DNA of 64,000 bases from JAZDCZ01 sp046757925 (GTDB taxonomy: Bacteria; Gemmatimonadota; Gemmatimonadetes; Gemmatimonadales; GWC2-71-9), in NCBI GenBank assembly GCA_046757925.1, contig JBHHZE010000004.1, forward strand, positions 1-64,000. Direction: 5' to 3'. Below are positions 44,349 through 54,711 of this stretch, in pieces. The notes under the pieces were generated by a model that worked only from the letters and a program-made list of their open reading frames with translations, did not search any database and was not told the origin of the DNA. The position numbers and the translations under genes are program-made. The first letter of the stretch is position 1. Every line of letters begins with the position of its first letter.

Positions 44349-44897
44349 ATGGCCATCCGACCCATTCGCCTCCTGGGCGATCCAATTCTGCGAGCCGAGT
44401 GCGAACCGATCGCGAGTCCGAAATCGGCCGCCGTTCGAATCGTCGCAGATGATCTGCAAGAGACGTTGCGCGATCTGAAATGGCGACACGGTATGGGACG
44501 CGGGCTCGCTGCGCCACAAATCGGAGCGCCAGTCCGCGTCGTCTACATCGAGATCGAAAACCCTGTGCTCCTGATCAACCCCGAGATTACCGACGTAGGT
44601 ACCGACGACTTTCTCGTATGGGACGATTGTTTCTCGATTCCAGATCTCTTGGTACGCGTACAGCGCGCCTACAGGATCAAAGTTAGCTACCAGGATCTAG
44701 CCGGAAAAACCAGGGAAATGAAAGCTTCTGGAGACCTGGCGGAGCTGTTGCAGCATGAGATCGATCATCTCGAGGGTCTGTTGATGATTGACCGGCCGCG
44801 CGGTGTGGACCCATTCTGCCTGCGACAAGAATGGAACAAGCACTACAGCGACGAAGGACGCTACAGCGAACCGATCGAACGGGAGTGCTGCGACTGA
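44349..44897 (+). CDS. def: Peptide deformylase, variant active-site motif
   Basis: 182 aa. Motif 1 GRGLAAPQIG (52-57 core), motif 3 QHEIDHLEG with metal ligands His136 and His140 and catalytic Glu137. The metal-binding Cys94 sits in WDDCFSIPD, whereas most deformylases have EGCLS. Removes N-formyl from new proteins. The variant motif is known in some deformylases, so it is likely active but of a sub-type. About 62 bp before the TPP riboswitch. Confidence 0.9.
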   Translation: MAIRPIRLLGDPILRAECEPIASPKSAAVRIVADDLQETLRDLKWRHGMGRGLAAPQIGAPVRVVYIEIENPVLLINPEITDVGTDDFLVWDDCFSIPDLLVRVQRAYRIKVSYQDLAGKTREMKASGDLAELLQHEIDHLEGLLMIDRPRGVDPFCLRQEWNKHYSDEGRYSEPIERECCD

Positions 44898-44959
44898 ATC
44901 ACCAACTCGGCCATCCATGGCATCCCGCCGACCACTATCCTAGATTTGAAACATCGAAA

Positions 44960-45038
44960 GACAGGGGTGCCCACTATCACCACGTGGGCTGAGAGTAACC
45001 CTTTGAACCTGATCCGGGTCGTACCGGCGGAGGGAGTC
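44960..45038 (+). promoter_or_regulatory. TPP (THI-box) riboswitch of thiC
   Basis: Characteristic thiamine pyrophosphate aptamer blocks in order: GGGGTGCCC, GGGCTGAGAG, the ACCCTTTGAACCTGATC core, and CGGAGGGAGTC. The closing helix pairs GAC (44960-44962) with GTC (45036-45038). The ribosome-binding GGAGGGA (45029-45035) is inside the aptamer's 3' strand, 4 bp from the thiC ATG at 45043. TPP binding should therefore block translation directly. Confidence 0.95.
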
Positions 45039-45042
45039 AGTT

Positions 45043-46404
<1,362 letters not shown>

Positions 46405-46435
46405 CCGCACGAGTGACGAGCCAAGACATTAAGTA

Positions 46436-46451
46436 CACTGTGGCTACAGTG
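46436..46451. other. 6-4-6 inverted repeat after thiC
   Basis: CACTGT-GGCT-ACAGTG 32 bp after the thiC stop, perfect arms. No T-run follows, so it is a weak terminator candidate or an operator. A near-palindrome GGTAGTTAACACC follows within 30 bp. The 213-bp gap holds nothing else I recognise. Confidence 0.3.
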
Positions 46452-46617
46452 CCAATATGTCTCGGCGTGGGTATGGTAGTTAACACCAATATTTACAATG
46501 AGTTAGCAGTTTTCCACGCTGCGCCGGCTCCCATGTAGACAAACACATCAAGTGGCACCCGCCGGGGCTTACTGACTTTTGATTCGGGCCGTGCTGTGCG
46601 ATGTTTCAGAAGCTATC

Positions 46618-47775
46618 GTGACACAGCAATCCGACCGGGCCTCGCCCCAGCTCATAGTTGATCCGGAATCCCTCTCTGCCTTCGTCGAGCGAGTCGGGCA
46701 CAAGCCGCGGTGTGCCCTCGACACGGAGGCCGCATCGTTTCACCGCTACGTCGACCGGGTCTATCTCATTCAGGTCAGTACCGACGAAGAGACGGCGATC
46801 ATCGACCCTCTCGCAATCCGCGACCTGGCACCTTTGGGCACGTTACTCGAGGAGCCGGCCATCGAAGTGATCCTGCACGACGCCGATTACGACCTCCGCA
46901 CGCTCAACCGGGACTACGGTTTCCGCGCCCACAATCTGTTTGACACCAGGGTTGCGGCGCAGCTTGCTGGAGAGCCCTCCGTCGGTCTGGGGTCGTTGCT
47001 CGAGAAGTACTTCGCAGTCAAGGTCAACAAGAGGTTCCAGCGCGCGGACTGGTCCCGACGGCCCCTCACTGCCGAGATGATTACGTACGCTGCCAACGAC
47101 ACACGCTTTCTCTTGGGCCTCCGCGACGAATTGGAGCAGCGGTTGGAACAGTGCGGGCGGATCGAATGGGCAAGGGAAGAATTTCGCCAACTCGAAAAAC
47201 TGCGCTGGACCCAACCGGCCCGCGACGGCGATGGTTACTTGCGAATCAAGGGAGCCAAATCCTTGCCGCCCCGAACATTGGCCGTCCTCAGGCAGCTCTA
47301 CAGTTGGCGAGACTCGAAGGCCGCAGCGCTCGACAGGGCGCCCTTCCGGGTCCTCGGGAACGCCCATCTCCTGTCCGTGGCACAGGCAGCACCCCGAAAC
47401 ATGAAGCGACTGACCGCGGTAGCGGCGCTCCCTGAATCAGCCGTGCGACGGTTCGGGAAAGAGCTACTGGATGCAGTGAGCAACGGCCTGGGCGTACCCA
47501 AGGACCAGCTTCCCACCATCAAGCGACCCGCAAGAGCTGAACACAATCCGGCTTACGACCGCAGCCTCGAACGACTCAAGCTATTGCGCAACCGGCGCGC
47601 TAAAGAACTGGATATGCAGCCCGGACTGCTGTGCCCCAACGGGACGCTCCAAGCCGTGGCCCGCGCGGCTCCGTCGAATCGCAAGGGGCTTGGAAGAGTG
47701 AGGGAGATCCGTGCCTGGCAGGCTCGGGCCCTGGGTGAGACAGATATTTTGGCGGCGGTTCGGGGGAAGACGTAG
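46618..47775 (+). CDS. rnd: Ribonuclease D
   Basis: 385 aa from a GTG at 46618; a TTG at 46579 would add 13 residues. DEDD-type 3'-5' exoribonuclease: CALDTEAASFHRYVD (Asp-x-Glu), LHDADYDLRTLN, and YAANDTRFLLGLRDEL near 175. One or two C-terminal HRDC domains follow (GAKSLPPRTLAVLRQLYSWRD..., LKLLRNRRAKELD). Trims tRNA precursors. The stop abuts the stop of the convergent DUF59 gene: TAG then CTA. Confidence 0.92.
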   Translation: MTQQSDRASPQLIVDPESLSAFVERVGHKPRCALDTEAASFHRYVDRVYLIQVSTDEETAIIDPLAIRDLAPLGTLLEEPAIEVILHDADYDLRTLNRDYGFRAHNLFDTRVAAQLAGEPSVGLGSLLEKYFAVKVNKRFQRADWSRRPLTAEMITYAANDTRFLLGLRDELEQRLEQCGRIEWAREEFRQLEKLRWTQPARDGDGYLRIKGAKSLPPRTLAVLRQLYSWRDSKAAALDRAPFRVLGNAHLLSVAQAAPRNMKRLTAVAALPESAVRRFGKELLDAVSNGLGVPKDQLPTIKRPARAEHNPAYDRSLERLKLLRNRRAKELDMQPGLLCPNGTLQAVARAAPSNRKGLGRVREIRAWQARALGETDILAAVRGKT

Positions 47776-48096
47776 CTAGAATCCGAGAAACGACCGTACC
47801 TTGGGATCGATGCGTTCCGGAGTCCAGAAGGGCTCCCACACCAGCTCGATTTCGACACTTGCTACGCCATCAAGCGCCCCGATCGCACTCCGCGATTCAT
47901 CTATAATCTGACCTCCTGCGGGGCATCCCGGCGATGTGAGTGTCATCTCCACACGCACATCCCCGCCACTCACTTCAATGTCGTATACCAGGCCGAGCTC
48001 AACGATACTGAGCCCGATCTCGGGATCCTTTACTTGCCGCAGTACTCTACGGACAGCCTCGACGTCGACTGACTTGGTTTCTTCCAGAGGTTCCAC
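47776..48096 (-). CDS. SufT-like DUF59 iron-sulfur assembly factor
   Basis: 106 aa, MIP18/DUF59 fold. Marks: VRRVLRQVKDPEIGLSIVELGLVYDI and TLTSPGCPAG with the conserved cysteine; ends ERIDPKVRSFLGF. Such proteins help mature Fe-S proteins. It is separate from the SUF operon (10 kb away) but plausibly serves it. Confidence 0.92.
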   Translation of the reverse strand: MEPLEETKSVDVEAVRRVLRQVKDPEIGLSIVELGLVYDIEVSGGDVRVEMTLTSPGCPAGGQIIDESRSAIGALDGVASVEIELVWEPFWTPERIDPKVRSFLGF

Positions 48097-48170
48097 CTAC
48101 TCAAGATAAGTCACCTCACCCCCCACGCGCCACAAACTATCTGACATCGGCCTTGAGGATGCCATCGGAC

Positions 48171-49295
48171 TCAGCGAGTGCACTTGCGGCCACAGACCTT
48201 ACTCTTGAGCCTCACCGCTGCGTCTGCCACGCGGGCCCGAGTCTCCTTCAAAACGGTAATCGAGCGACGCGAGCGCGGTGCGAAAACACGATTGGTCAAA
48301 AGTATGACGAATAGGTCGCGCACAGGATCGATCCATATGGAGGTTCCGGTATAGCCGGTGTGCCCGAAAGCACTGGACGAGAGGAGATCGCCGGTGTTCG
48401 CTCGGCTAGTCGTGTCGCGCAGTTCCCAACCGAGACCGCGATTCCGGAGACCGCGGGCCGTGAACTGAGTAATAGTCTCGTTCCTGAGAAACACGTTCTG
48501 CCGCTCATCGCGTCCTCTTCTCAAGTACATCTGGGCATAGCGAGCCAAGTCTTTGCCGGTGCTATATAGTCCCGCGTGCCCCGAGACCCCGCCGAGGCGC
48601 ACCGCGTTCTGATCGTGCAGCGCACCGGCTATTACGTGACCATGCCAGAGCCCTACCGGTGCGATGCGGCCACGAAGAGAACGCGCAGGGTTGAACACGG
48701 TCTGGCTCATGCGCAATGGCCGAAACACTTCAGACTTGGCGAACTCATTCAGAGGCATGCCAGCCACGCGCTCCACAACCCAGCCGAGGAGCATCGCGTT
48801 CAGATCACTGTACGCCACATGCGACCCGGGTTTCCACCTCAATGGTTCAACCATCACCAGGCTGCGAGCTTCCGTCCCACTGTTTGCGAGCTTGTTGAGG
48901 GGCAAGAAAGGTCTCAAGCCCGAACGATGCTGCAAGAGGTGCCGGACAGTCACCAACTCTTTACTCTTGCCCACGAAGTCGGGTAAGTACTCTTGGACTC
49001 GCGCGTCGAGAGCCAGCTTCCCGGATTCCACGAGCCTCATGACCGATGGCGTGGTAGCCACCACCTTGGTCAGCGAGGCCAGGTCGTACAGTGTGCCGTC
49101 CCATGTTGGGGTCTTGCTCTCAGCTGACCACGTGAAATGGCCGTAACCCTTAGCCAGCAGTATGCGATCGCTTGTGCCCAGCACTACAACTGCACCGGGA
49201 AACGATCCCTCCTTGATGCCCCAAGCGACAGCGGTGTCAACACTTTGCGCCTGTAGGGTTGGTATCATCAGGGCCAGCGAGGCGACGAGGAGCAT
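48171..49295 (-). CDS. Serine hydrolase, beta-lactamase (class C)-like, exported
   Basis: 374 aa. Signal peptide at the N-terminus ending LQAQS. The SxxK active site is SLTKV (TLYDLASLTKVVATTP), with a YSDLN (Yxx-type) motif in the middle and HTGYTGTS near 310. Class C/penicillin-binding-like esterase or peptidase, probably periplasmic. Substrate unknown. Divergent from the M28 gene, 62 bp apart. Confidence 0.9.
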   Translation of the reverse strand: MLLVASLALMIPTLQAQSVDTAVAWGIKEGSFPGAVVVLGTSDRILLAKGYGHFTWSAESKTPTWDGTLYDLASLTKVVATTPSVMRLVESGKLALDARVQEYLPDFVGKSKELVTVRHLLQHRSGLRPFLPLNKLANSGTEARSLVMVEPLRWKPGSHVAYSDLNAMLLGWVVERVAGMPLNEFAKSEVFRPLRMSQTVFNPARSLRGRIAPVGLWHGHVIAGALHDQNAVRLGGVSGHAGLYSTGKDLARYAQMYLRRGRDERQNVFLRNETITQFTARGLRNRGLGWELRDTTSRANTGDLLSSSAFGHTGYTGTSIWIDPVRDLFVILLTNRVFAPRSRRSITVLKETRARVADAAVRLKSKVCGRKCTR

Positions 49296-49357
49296 GGCGA
49301 TTCCCGTAGGGTTGTTCTAGGATACAGCTAACACACAACAATAAAGTAGGGGACCGG

Positions 49358-50836
49358 ATGGAGCGACATTTGAATATCGTTGCAGCACTCCTGTGCCTGG
49401 GCATACATGCCGGGGATCTGGCCGGCCAATCTCCCATCGACACCCTCGCACTTCGGGCCCACACCTATTTCCTGTCCCACGATTTGCTAGAGGGGCGCGC
49501 CACCGGTAGCGCCGGAGCACACACGGCCGCGCTGTACATCGTAAGCCAATGCAGGGCTTTGGGTCTACAGCCGGTTGCAGGCCGGTATCTTCACACTTTC
49601 CCTCTGGAGGAGGCCTCAGTCGTACCTTCTACTCGGCTCACCGTAACCCACGGAGCCAGCCAAGCGGCTTTTCAGTATTCCCGAGACTTCACACCGGACA
49701 TGGGGACTGTGAGCACGCTGATCGGCTTTCGCGGATCCACAATCTATGTCGGAGGACTCAGAGATGTCGCCGCGGGATCGTTGAGGAACGTGGATGTCAC
49801 GGGAGCTGTGGCAGTAGCCTTAGGGGCCGCGAACAATCTCGCCGCTATCGATACCTTGAAGGCACGCGGAGCGGTGGGCATTCTGCATCTCGTGCCCGAT
49901 CAAAGAACGTACAGACTCTACCGGAGCAGTCGCGGCAACACCAGGCTGCATCATGCCGATTCCACGGTGGAGTCGTCTTTTCTTCCCAAACTACCTTCGG
50001 TCATTGCAGGCCCCAACCTGTCCTACGATCTGGTTGCTGCTACTCCCCTGGCACGAGGTGAAGCGATGTCGCCGGGTCCGCTGGGACTCGACGTCGAGTA
50101 CGAACTCGAACTCCACCGCCGGTCCTTTGAGGCCGGTAACGTGACTTGTCTCCTTCCCGGAAGCTCGAATGTGGCAGCCGACACAGCTATAGCCTACAGC
50201 GCACATTACGATCACCTGGGCATAGGAATTCCGGACGAACATGGGGATTCGATCTACAACGGGTTTTCCGACAATGCCGCCGGCGTGGCAATGCTTCTTG
50301 CGATCGCGAAAGCCATGGTGAGTGACACGGCGCACCCGATGCGACACTCGGCTCTATTTCTCTTCTTTACGGGAGAGGAACGTGGCCTATTGGGGTCAGA
50401 TTACTACGCTTCACACCCGGCGTGGGCCCTCGCGAAGACCCGCGCCGTAATCAACCTCGACGCCGGTGCGCCGGCGGGCATACCCACGTCGTGGCGATTG
50501 GCCGGCGTCGATACTGCCGGGATTGGTACGGTGGCGCTCCAGATCGGTTCCGAGCGCGGTTGGCAAATCACAACTTCCCCCGCACGGGCAAACTCCGACT
50601 ACTACCCTTTCGTTCGGGAGGGTGTCGAGGCGCTCTTCTTAGTACCCGGCCCGGGGCATTACGAGGGGCTTTCGACAGACAGTTCAAATGCCCTTCGGAA
50701 GCGATGGGACTCATACCATCGGCCTGGCGATGAATGGCATGGCGACTTCCCATTTCTGGGCTTGGAGCGCTACGCCGAATACGCCTACCTAATAGGACGA
50801 GCTATCGACGATCGCGTGGCGCCGCAACGGCCCTAG
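49358..50836 (+). CDS. M28-family aminopeptidase, exported
   Basis: 492 aa. Signal peptide (NIVAALLCLGIHAGDLAGQS). A PA-like insert (about 105-230) precedes the M28 zinc-peptidase domain. Di-zinc site: AHYDHLG, NGFSDNAAGVAM, catalytic TGEERGLLGSDYY, NLDAG, and a final His in YHRPGDE. Likely cleaves N-terminal residues of peptides outside the cytoplasm. Head-on with the beta-lactamase-like gene; 18 bp from the matrixin gene end. Confidence 0.92.
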   Translation: MERHLNIVAALLCLGIHAGDLAGQSPIDTLALRAHTYFLSHDLLEGRATGSAGAHTAALYIVSQCRALGLQPVAGRYLHTFPLEEASVVPSTRLTVTHGASQAAFQYSRDFTPDMGTVSTLIGFRGSTIYVGGLRDVAAGSLRNVDVTGAVAVALGAANNLAAIDTLKARGAVGILHLVPDQRTYRLYRSSRGNTRLHHADSTVESSFLPKLPSVIAGPNLSYDLVAATPLARGEAMSPGPLGLDVEYELELHRRSFEAGNVTCLLPGSSNVAADTAIAYSAHYDHLGIGIPDEHGDSIYNGFSDNAAGVAMLLAIAKAMVSDTAHPMRHSALFLFFTGEERGLLGSDYYASHPAWALAKTRAVINLDAGAPAGIPTSWRLAGVDTAGIGTVALQIGSERGWQITTSPARANSDYYPFVREGVEALFLVPGPGHYEGLSTDSSNALRKRWDSYHRPGDEWHGDFPFLGLERYAEYAYLIGRAIDDRVAPQRP

Positions 50837-50854
50837 AGTCGAACGCCGCGATCT

Positions 50855-51598
50855 TCATGGATCCCGGACCACTCCCGGCGGAAGTGAATACAGGAGGCGG
50901 GCCGAACGCCGATCACGGGGCGTGAGATCGTGAACTGAGGTTGACGGATACATGAGGTCGTCGGGATCGTCCGAGTGGCCCACGCCCAACATGTGGCCGA
51001 TTTCGTGGAGAGCCACCGTGTAGACGACATCCGAGGCGAGGGCTCGCCCACTCCGCGAGTGGGTTGCAAGGGTAATCGTACCACGAACAAGCCACCCACG
51101 CTGGTCCCAAACTACGTCTGTTTGGCCGCTGCGGCGCATGGGAAATGCGCGAATCCACTTGACCTCGACTTCGGCGGCTACCGAGTCTCTGACGAAGACA
51201 AAGTGCACTGGGATCGCACCGACCCGTTCCCATCGGTTGAAGGCGTTTCGGACTGACTGCAGTAAGTCCGGCAATATGGGAGGCGTTATATGCACGCTCA
51301 GAGGACGGGCGGTGCGATCACGCCAACGCTTGAGGATAGAATCACCTTCCAGCAAAGCGAACCCCAAATACGTATCGGAATCACGTACGATATGCCGAAT
51401 GCGGGACCTGGCAGCACGCATGCTGTCCACGTCAGGCGACTCGACAGCCACGCCTTGGCTCGAAGGCGGGACTGGCGTACCGCCGTTCCTTTGCCGCGGC
51501 TGGTACCGCCCGAGCCGAAATGCCGCGAAAGCGGCGGCAAGAGCGAGTGCGATCAACACAACACGTCTCACAGATTCAATATGGCCACTGACCCTCAT
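50855..51598 (-). CDS. Matrixin-like zinc metalloprotease, membrane-anchored or secreted
   Basis: 247 aa. A hydrophobic segment (about 12-29) acts as signal or anchor. Metzincin signature HEIGHMLGVGH near 203-213 followed by DLMYPST, the Met-turn. Propeptide-like region short. A periplasmic or extracellular endoprotease; substrate unknown. Convergent with the M28 gene, divergent from the MMPL transporter. Confidence 0.85.
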   Translation of the reverse strand: MRVSGHIESVRRVVLIALALAAAFAAFRLGRYQPRQRNGGTPVPPSSQGVAVESPDVDSMRAARSRIRHIVRDSDTYLGFALLEGDSILKRWRDRTARPLSVHITPPILPDLLQSVRNAFNRWERVGAIPVHFVFVRDSVAAEVEVKWIRAFPMRRSGQTDVVWDQRGWLVRGTITLATHSRSGRALASDVVYTVALHEIGHMLGVGHSDDPDDLMYPSTSVHDLTPRDRRSARLLYSLPPGVVRDP

Positions 51599-51739
51599 AT
51601 CCCGCCACCAAGACCACCTCCTGGCATCAACCGCCCACCCTGTCTATCATTTAACCCCTTGTCACACATGTCATTCACGATCCAAGAAGATATTGAAGGC
51701 TTTACAGAACTGGCGTATACGTAGACTGCGGGAGGCGGC

Positions 51740-54007
51740 GTGATTGCACTACCGGCCCGCGGCATCCTCAAGTTCCGAGTACCCATTATCGTCTTTTGGG
51801 CGCTTGTAGCAGCCGTCGCCGGGCCGACTGCATCGCGCGTGCATGAGGTTCTCCAGGTTCAGGGAGAGCCCGTCGTCAAGTCAGAGTCTGCAATGGCGGG
51901 CAGGCTCATCCGCGACGCTTTCCCACAACCGATCTCTAAGTTCCTGGTGGTAACCCTGAGCGGCTCCGCACCGATCGATTCGGCCCCGATGCAGAAGGTG
52001 CTGACCTCCTTGGTAGAAACTGCCGAGTCTCAACCGTTTATCACGCGCGTGGTGTCCCACCTGAACTCACCCGACTCCAGTCTCGTGAGCCGAGATGGCA
52101 AGACTACCTTCTTCCTCTGCGTGGTTGATGTGGGAGAGGACAATTCCGCAACGGACCGCGTGCTCGATTTTAGGCGCGCGATCCACCGTGCTGCCTCCCG
52201 CTCCGATTGGGCTGACCACTTTCGAGTGTATGTGACCGGGGAGCCCGCCCTCGATTTCGATGTACGAACAGCGAGCAGAGAAGATACAGCTTCGAGCGAA
52301 AGGAAATCCCTGCCGGTTTCTGCAGCCATCTTGGTGGTGGCGTTTGGTGCGCTGGTTGCTGCAGTCCTCCCACTCCTGATTGGAGTTTTCGCCATCACTT
52401 GCGCACTGGCACTAGTGTTTGTGGCCGCCGCGTTCCATCCGATGTCGGTCTTCGTGCTGACAATAATCTCAATGGTTGGCCTGGCCGTGGGAATCGACTA
52501 TTCCCTGCTCGTGGTGACGCGGTTCCGCGAAGAAATGAACCGGGGCCGGAGTCCGAGAGATGCGGCTGAGCGCACCATTGCCACTGCGGGGCGTGCGGTC
52601 GTAACAAGCGGTCTGACCGTGGCCCTCGGCTTCGCCTCGCTCTTGGTCACGCCCATATCGGAGACACGCTCCGTCGGAATCGGCGGACTGTTGGTTGTCA
52701 CCGTGGCCGTCCTCTTGTCGGTCACGCTGCTGCCGGCCGCCCTTTCATTCCTTGGACGTGTCATTGACAAGCCCAAGTGGCTGGCGCGGCGGCTTGCCTG
52801 GTATCACGCGCCCGCCGCGTGGGAGCGGTGGGCACGATGGTTGGGACAGCATCCTTGGCGAGCAATCGTCATTGCCGGCACGCTGATCGCTCTCATCACC
52901 TGGCCGCTGACGAAAATCAAGTTCGGCCTGCCGCGATCCCATTGGTTCCCAGCCAATACCGAGTCGGCGGACGGAGTCGATGTGCTGCAGCGCATGGGCG
53001 CAAGCGGTGCCATACAACCCATTCGAATAGTCCTTCGGGCTCCTGACGGGCAAAAAATCGTGGGGGCACGATACATCAGGGGGATCAAGCGGTTATCGGA
53101 CACTGTTCGGGCGGACGCTCGGGTGGCTCAGGTGCGCAGCGTGGTGGATGTGGTGCCAAAGATGTCGGCCTTTCGATATACGATGCTGTACAGCAACGTG
53201 CAGAAGGCTCGTGAGCGGGCGCCCGATTTCTACGGTGCCTATCTCTCTGACGACAACGCTACCACGCTCATGGACGTCCTGCTGTCAGATACCACGACGT
53301 TGACCACTTCGATGGACGTCGTTCGGGATATCCGTTCGGTGGTTCGAGCAAACGTAAAGGGACTCGACTCCGTTGAAGTCGGGGTCGGAGGATTTGCCGC
53401 TTCGAGCGTCGACCTGCAGGACGATCTGCTGCGACAATTCCCACTCGTGATCGCCCTGGTGCTGATTACGACCGCCGTTATGCTGTTCATCGCATTCGGA
53501 TCGATTCTGGTTCCCCTCAAGGCTGTTGTAATGAACCTTCTTTCGGTGGCCGGAGCTTTTGGGCTGACAGTGCTGGTATTCCAGGAAGGCGTTGGCGCCG
53601 AATTCTTCGGGATGGACGGACCCACGCAGGCTGTTTACGCGGTCATTCCCGTATTGGTATTCGCCATAGTGTTTGGGCTCAGCATGGACTACGAAGTGTT
53701 TCTGTTGGCCCGAATCAAGGAGGCCTTCGACCGCTGCGGTCGGAACGATCAGGCTACCATGGAAGGCCTGGCCGCAACAGCGTCCGTCATCACCAGCGCT
53801 GCCGCCATCATGATAATAGTGTTTGGCGTATTCAGCTTTGCACGTGTCTTGGGGGCGCAGCTCCTGGGATTCGGCTTGGCCGTAGCAGTGTTCCTGGATG
53901 CCACACTGGTTCGCATGGTGCTTGTGCCTGCGATCATGCACATAGCGGGCGATTGGAACTGGTGGCCCGGGGTACGGAGGGTTCCCGCTGGGGACAAGCG
54001 GCCCTGA
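51740..54007 (+). CDS. MMPL/RND-type membrane transporter
   Basis: 755 aa from a GTG preceded by GGGAGG. Twelve predicted transmembrane segments in two halves: helix 1 near residue 13-30, a large periplasmic loop, helices 2-6 (about 195-345, including VGLAVGIDYSLLVVTRFREE), a cytoplasmic link, then the second half with AIVFGLSMDYEVFLLARIKE. The GxxxDY pair marks proton-relay helices of MMPL proteins. Probably exports lipids or drugs. The 3' end overlaps a minus-strand gene by 74 bp. Confidence 0.92.
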   Translation: MIALPARGILKFRVPIIVFWALVAAVAGPTASRVHEVLQVQGEPVVKSESAMAGRLIRDAFPQPISKFLVVTLSGSAPIDSAPMQKVLTSLVETAESQPFITRVVSHLNSPDSSLVSRDGKTTFFLCVVDVGEDNSATDRVLDFRRAIHRAASRSDWADHFRVYVTGEPALDFDVRTASREDTASSERKSLPVSAAILVVAFGALVAAVLPLLIGVFAITCALALVFVAAAFHPMSVFVLTIISMVGLAVGIDYSLLVVTRFREEMNRGRSPRDAAERTIATAGRAVVTSGLTVALGFASLLVTPISETRSVGIGGLLVVTVAVLLSVTLLPAALSFLGRVIDKPKWLARRLAWYHAPAAWERWARWLGQHPWRAIVIAGTLIALITWPLTKIKFGLPRSHWFPANTESADGVDVLQRMGASGAIQPIRIVLRAPDGQKIVGARYIRGIKRLSDTVRADARVAQVRSVVDVVPKMSAFRYTMLYSNVQKARERAPDFYGAYLSDDNATTLMDVLLSDTTTLTTSMDVVRDIRSVVRANVKGLDSVEVGVGGFAASSVDLQDDLLRQFPLVIALVLITTAVMLFIAFGSILVPLKAVVMNLLSVAGAFGLTVLVFQEGVGAEFFGMDGPTQAVYAVIPVLVFAIVFGLSMDYEVFLLARIKEAFDRCGRNDQATMEGLAATASVITSAAAIMIIVFGVFSFARVLGAQLLGFGLAVAVFLDATLVRMVLVPAIMHIAGDWNWWPGVRRVPAGDKRP

Positions 54008-54275
54008 CGCCCATTTCCAGGTATTCACCCCTCAGATCCCAGTGCCAGGCCTCTACTCTCTCCAAGGTGGCGGGATGTTTGAGCGGCTTGTATTGGAGCA
54101 ACTCGGGAGCCATGCCCAGCTTTCTGCCAGCCTCGAGCAGTAGGTTGCGGTCGGAAGACACGAGGTGCGCCATAGGTTCGCCCTCATGGGTAAACCGATG
54201 TAACCAAATCCCGCCCTCGAGCGCATGGGTCATACCGTCTCGCCGCCGCCCAAACTCACGCCACAGCACAGTCAA
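53934..54275 (-). CDS. Hypothetical protein, 113 aa
   Basis: Contains a block reminiscent of short DUF4031-like proteins: LHRFTHEGEPMAHLVSSDRNLLLEAGRKLGM, split by loops, then QYKPLKHPATLERVEAWHWDL. The resemblance is weak. It overlaps the stop of the MMPL gene by 74 bp on the other strand and starts by a 4-bp overlap with the pilin-like gene (ATGA), so it is probably co-transcribed with it. No function inferred. Confidence 0.55.
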   Translation of the reverse strand: MTVLWREFGRRRDGMTHALEGGIWLHRFTHEGEPMAHLVSSDRNLLLEAGRKLGMAPELLQYKPLKHPATLERVEAWHWDLRGEYLEMGVRAACPQREPSVPRATSSNRPLCA

Positions 54276-54664
54276 CTGCAGGCCACCGTGCCCTCAGACG
54301 TAGATGTCCCCACGGGTGCCGCGTCGCCTATGAACACATAACACTTCACCGGAATTACGGTGTGCGTCGCTGTAGCAGACCAGCCTAAGATGGTGGCCTC
54401 ATTTACTGTAACGCTTACCTCGGGACTGGTCCTGTAGCCAGCCGCTGCGAGTTTGGCGACTTCGTCGGTGTACGTGGCACGATCGTAGTAGTAGGACTCT
54501 TCGTGCATGGCAAACGTTCGGAGATCGCTTTTCATCGCCGCGACATAGACTCGGTCCTTGAAGCGCCTGAGCTTGGGCACGACGATGGCCGTGAGGAGTC
54601 CGATTACCGTGACCACCACGACTAGCTCTATGAAGGTGAATCCCTTGCGATCAGACAAGCGCAC
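54272..54664 (-). CDS. Type IV pilin-like protein
   Basis: 130 aa. Prepilin leader ends RKG followed by FTFIELVVVVTVIGLLTAIV: cleavage before Phe, with the +5 Glu, then the hydrophobic helix. The globular part has a cysteine pair near the C-terminus. No pilus assembly genes are present in the window. It could be a pseudopilin or a minor pilin. Near the polA end on the same strand. Confidence 0.85.
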   Translation of the reverse strand: MRLSDRKGFTFIELVVVVTVIGLLTAIVVPKLRRFKDRVYVAAMKSDLRTFAMHEESYYYDRATYTDEVAKLAAAGYRTSPEVSVTVNEATILGWSATATHTVIPVKCYVFIGDAAPVGTSTSEGTVACS

Positions 54665-54711
54665 TACTCCGAAAAAACTCGGCTAAAGCGAATATTGCAT
54701 ATAAAGCCACC

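Noticed and set aside
53285..54028. A 247-codon frame opposite the MMPL gene
   Set aside because: Low-complexity His/Gln/Asn-rich translation, typical of an antisense shadow.
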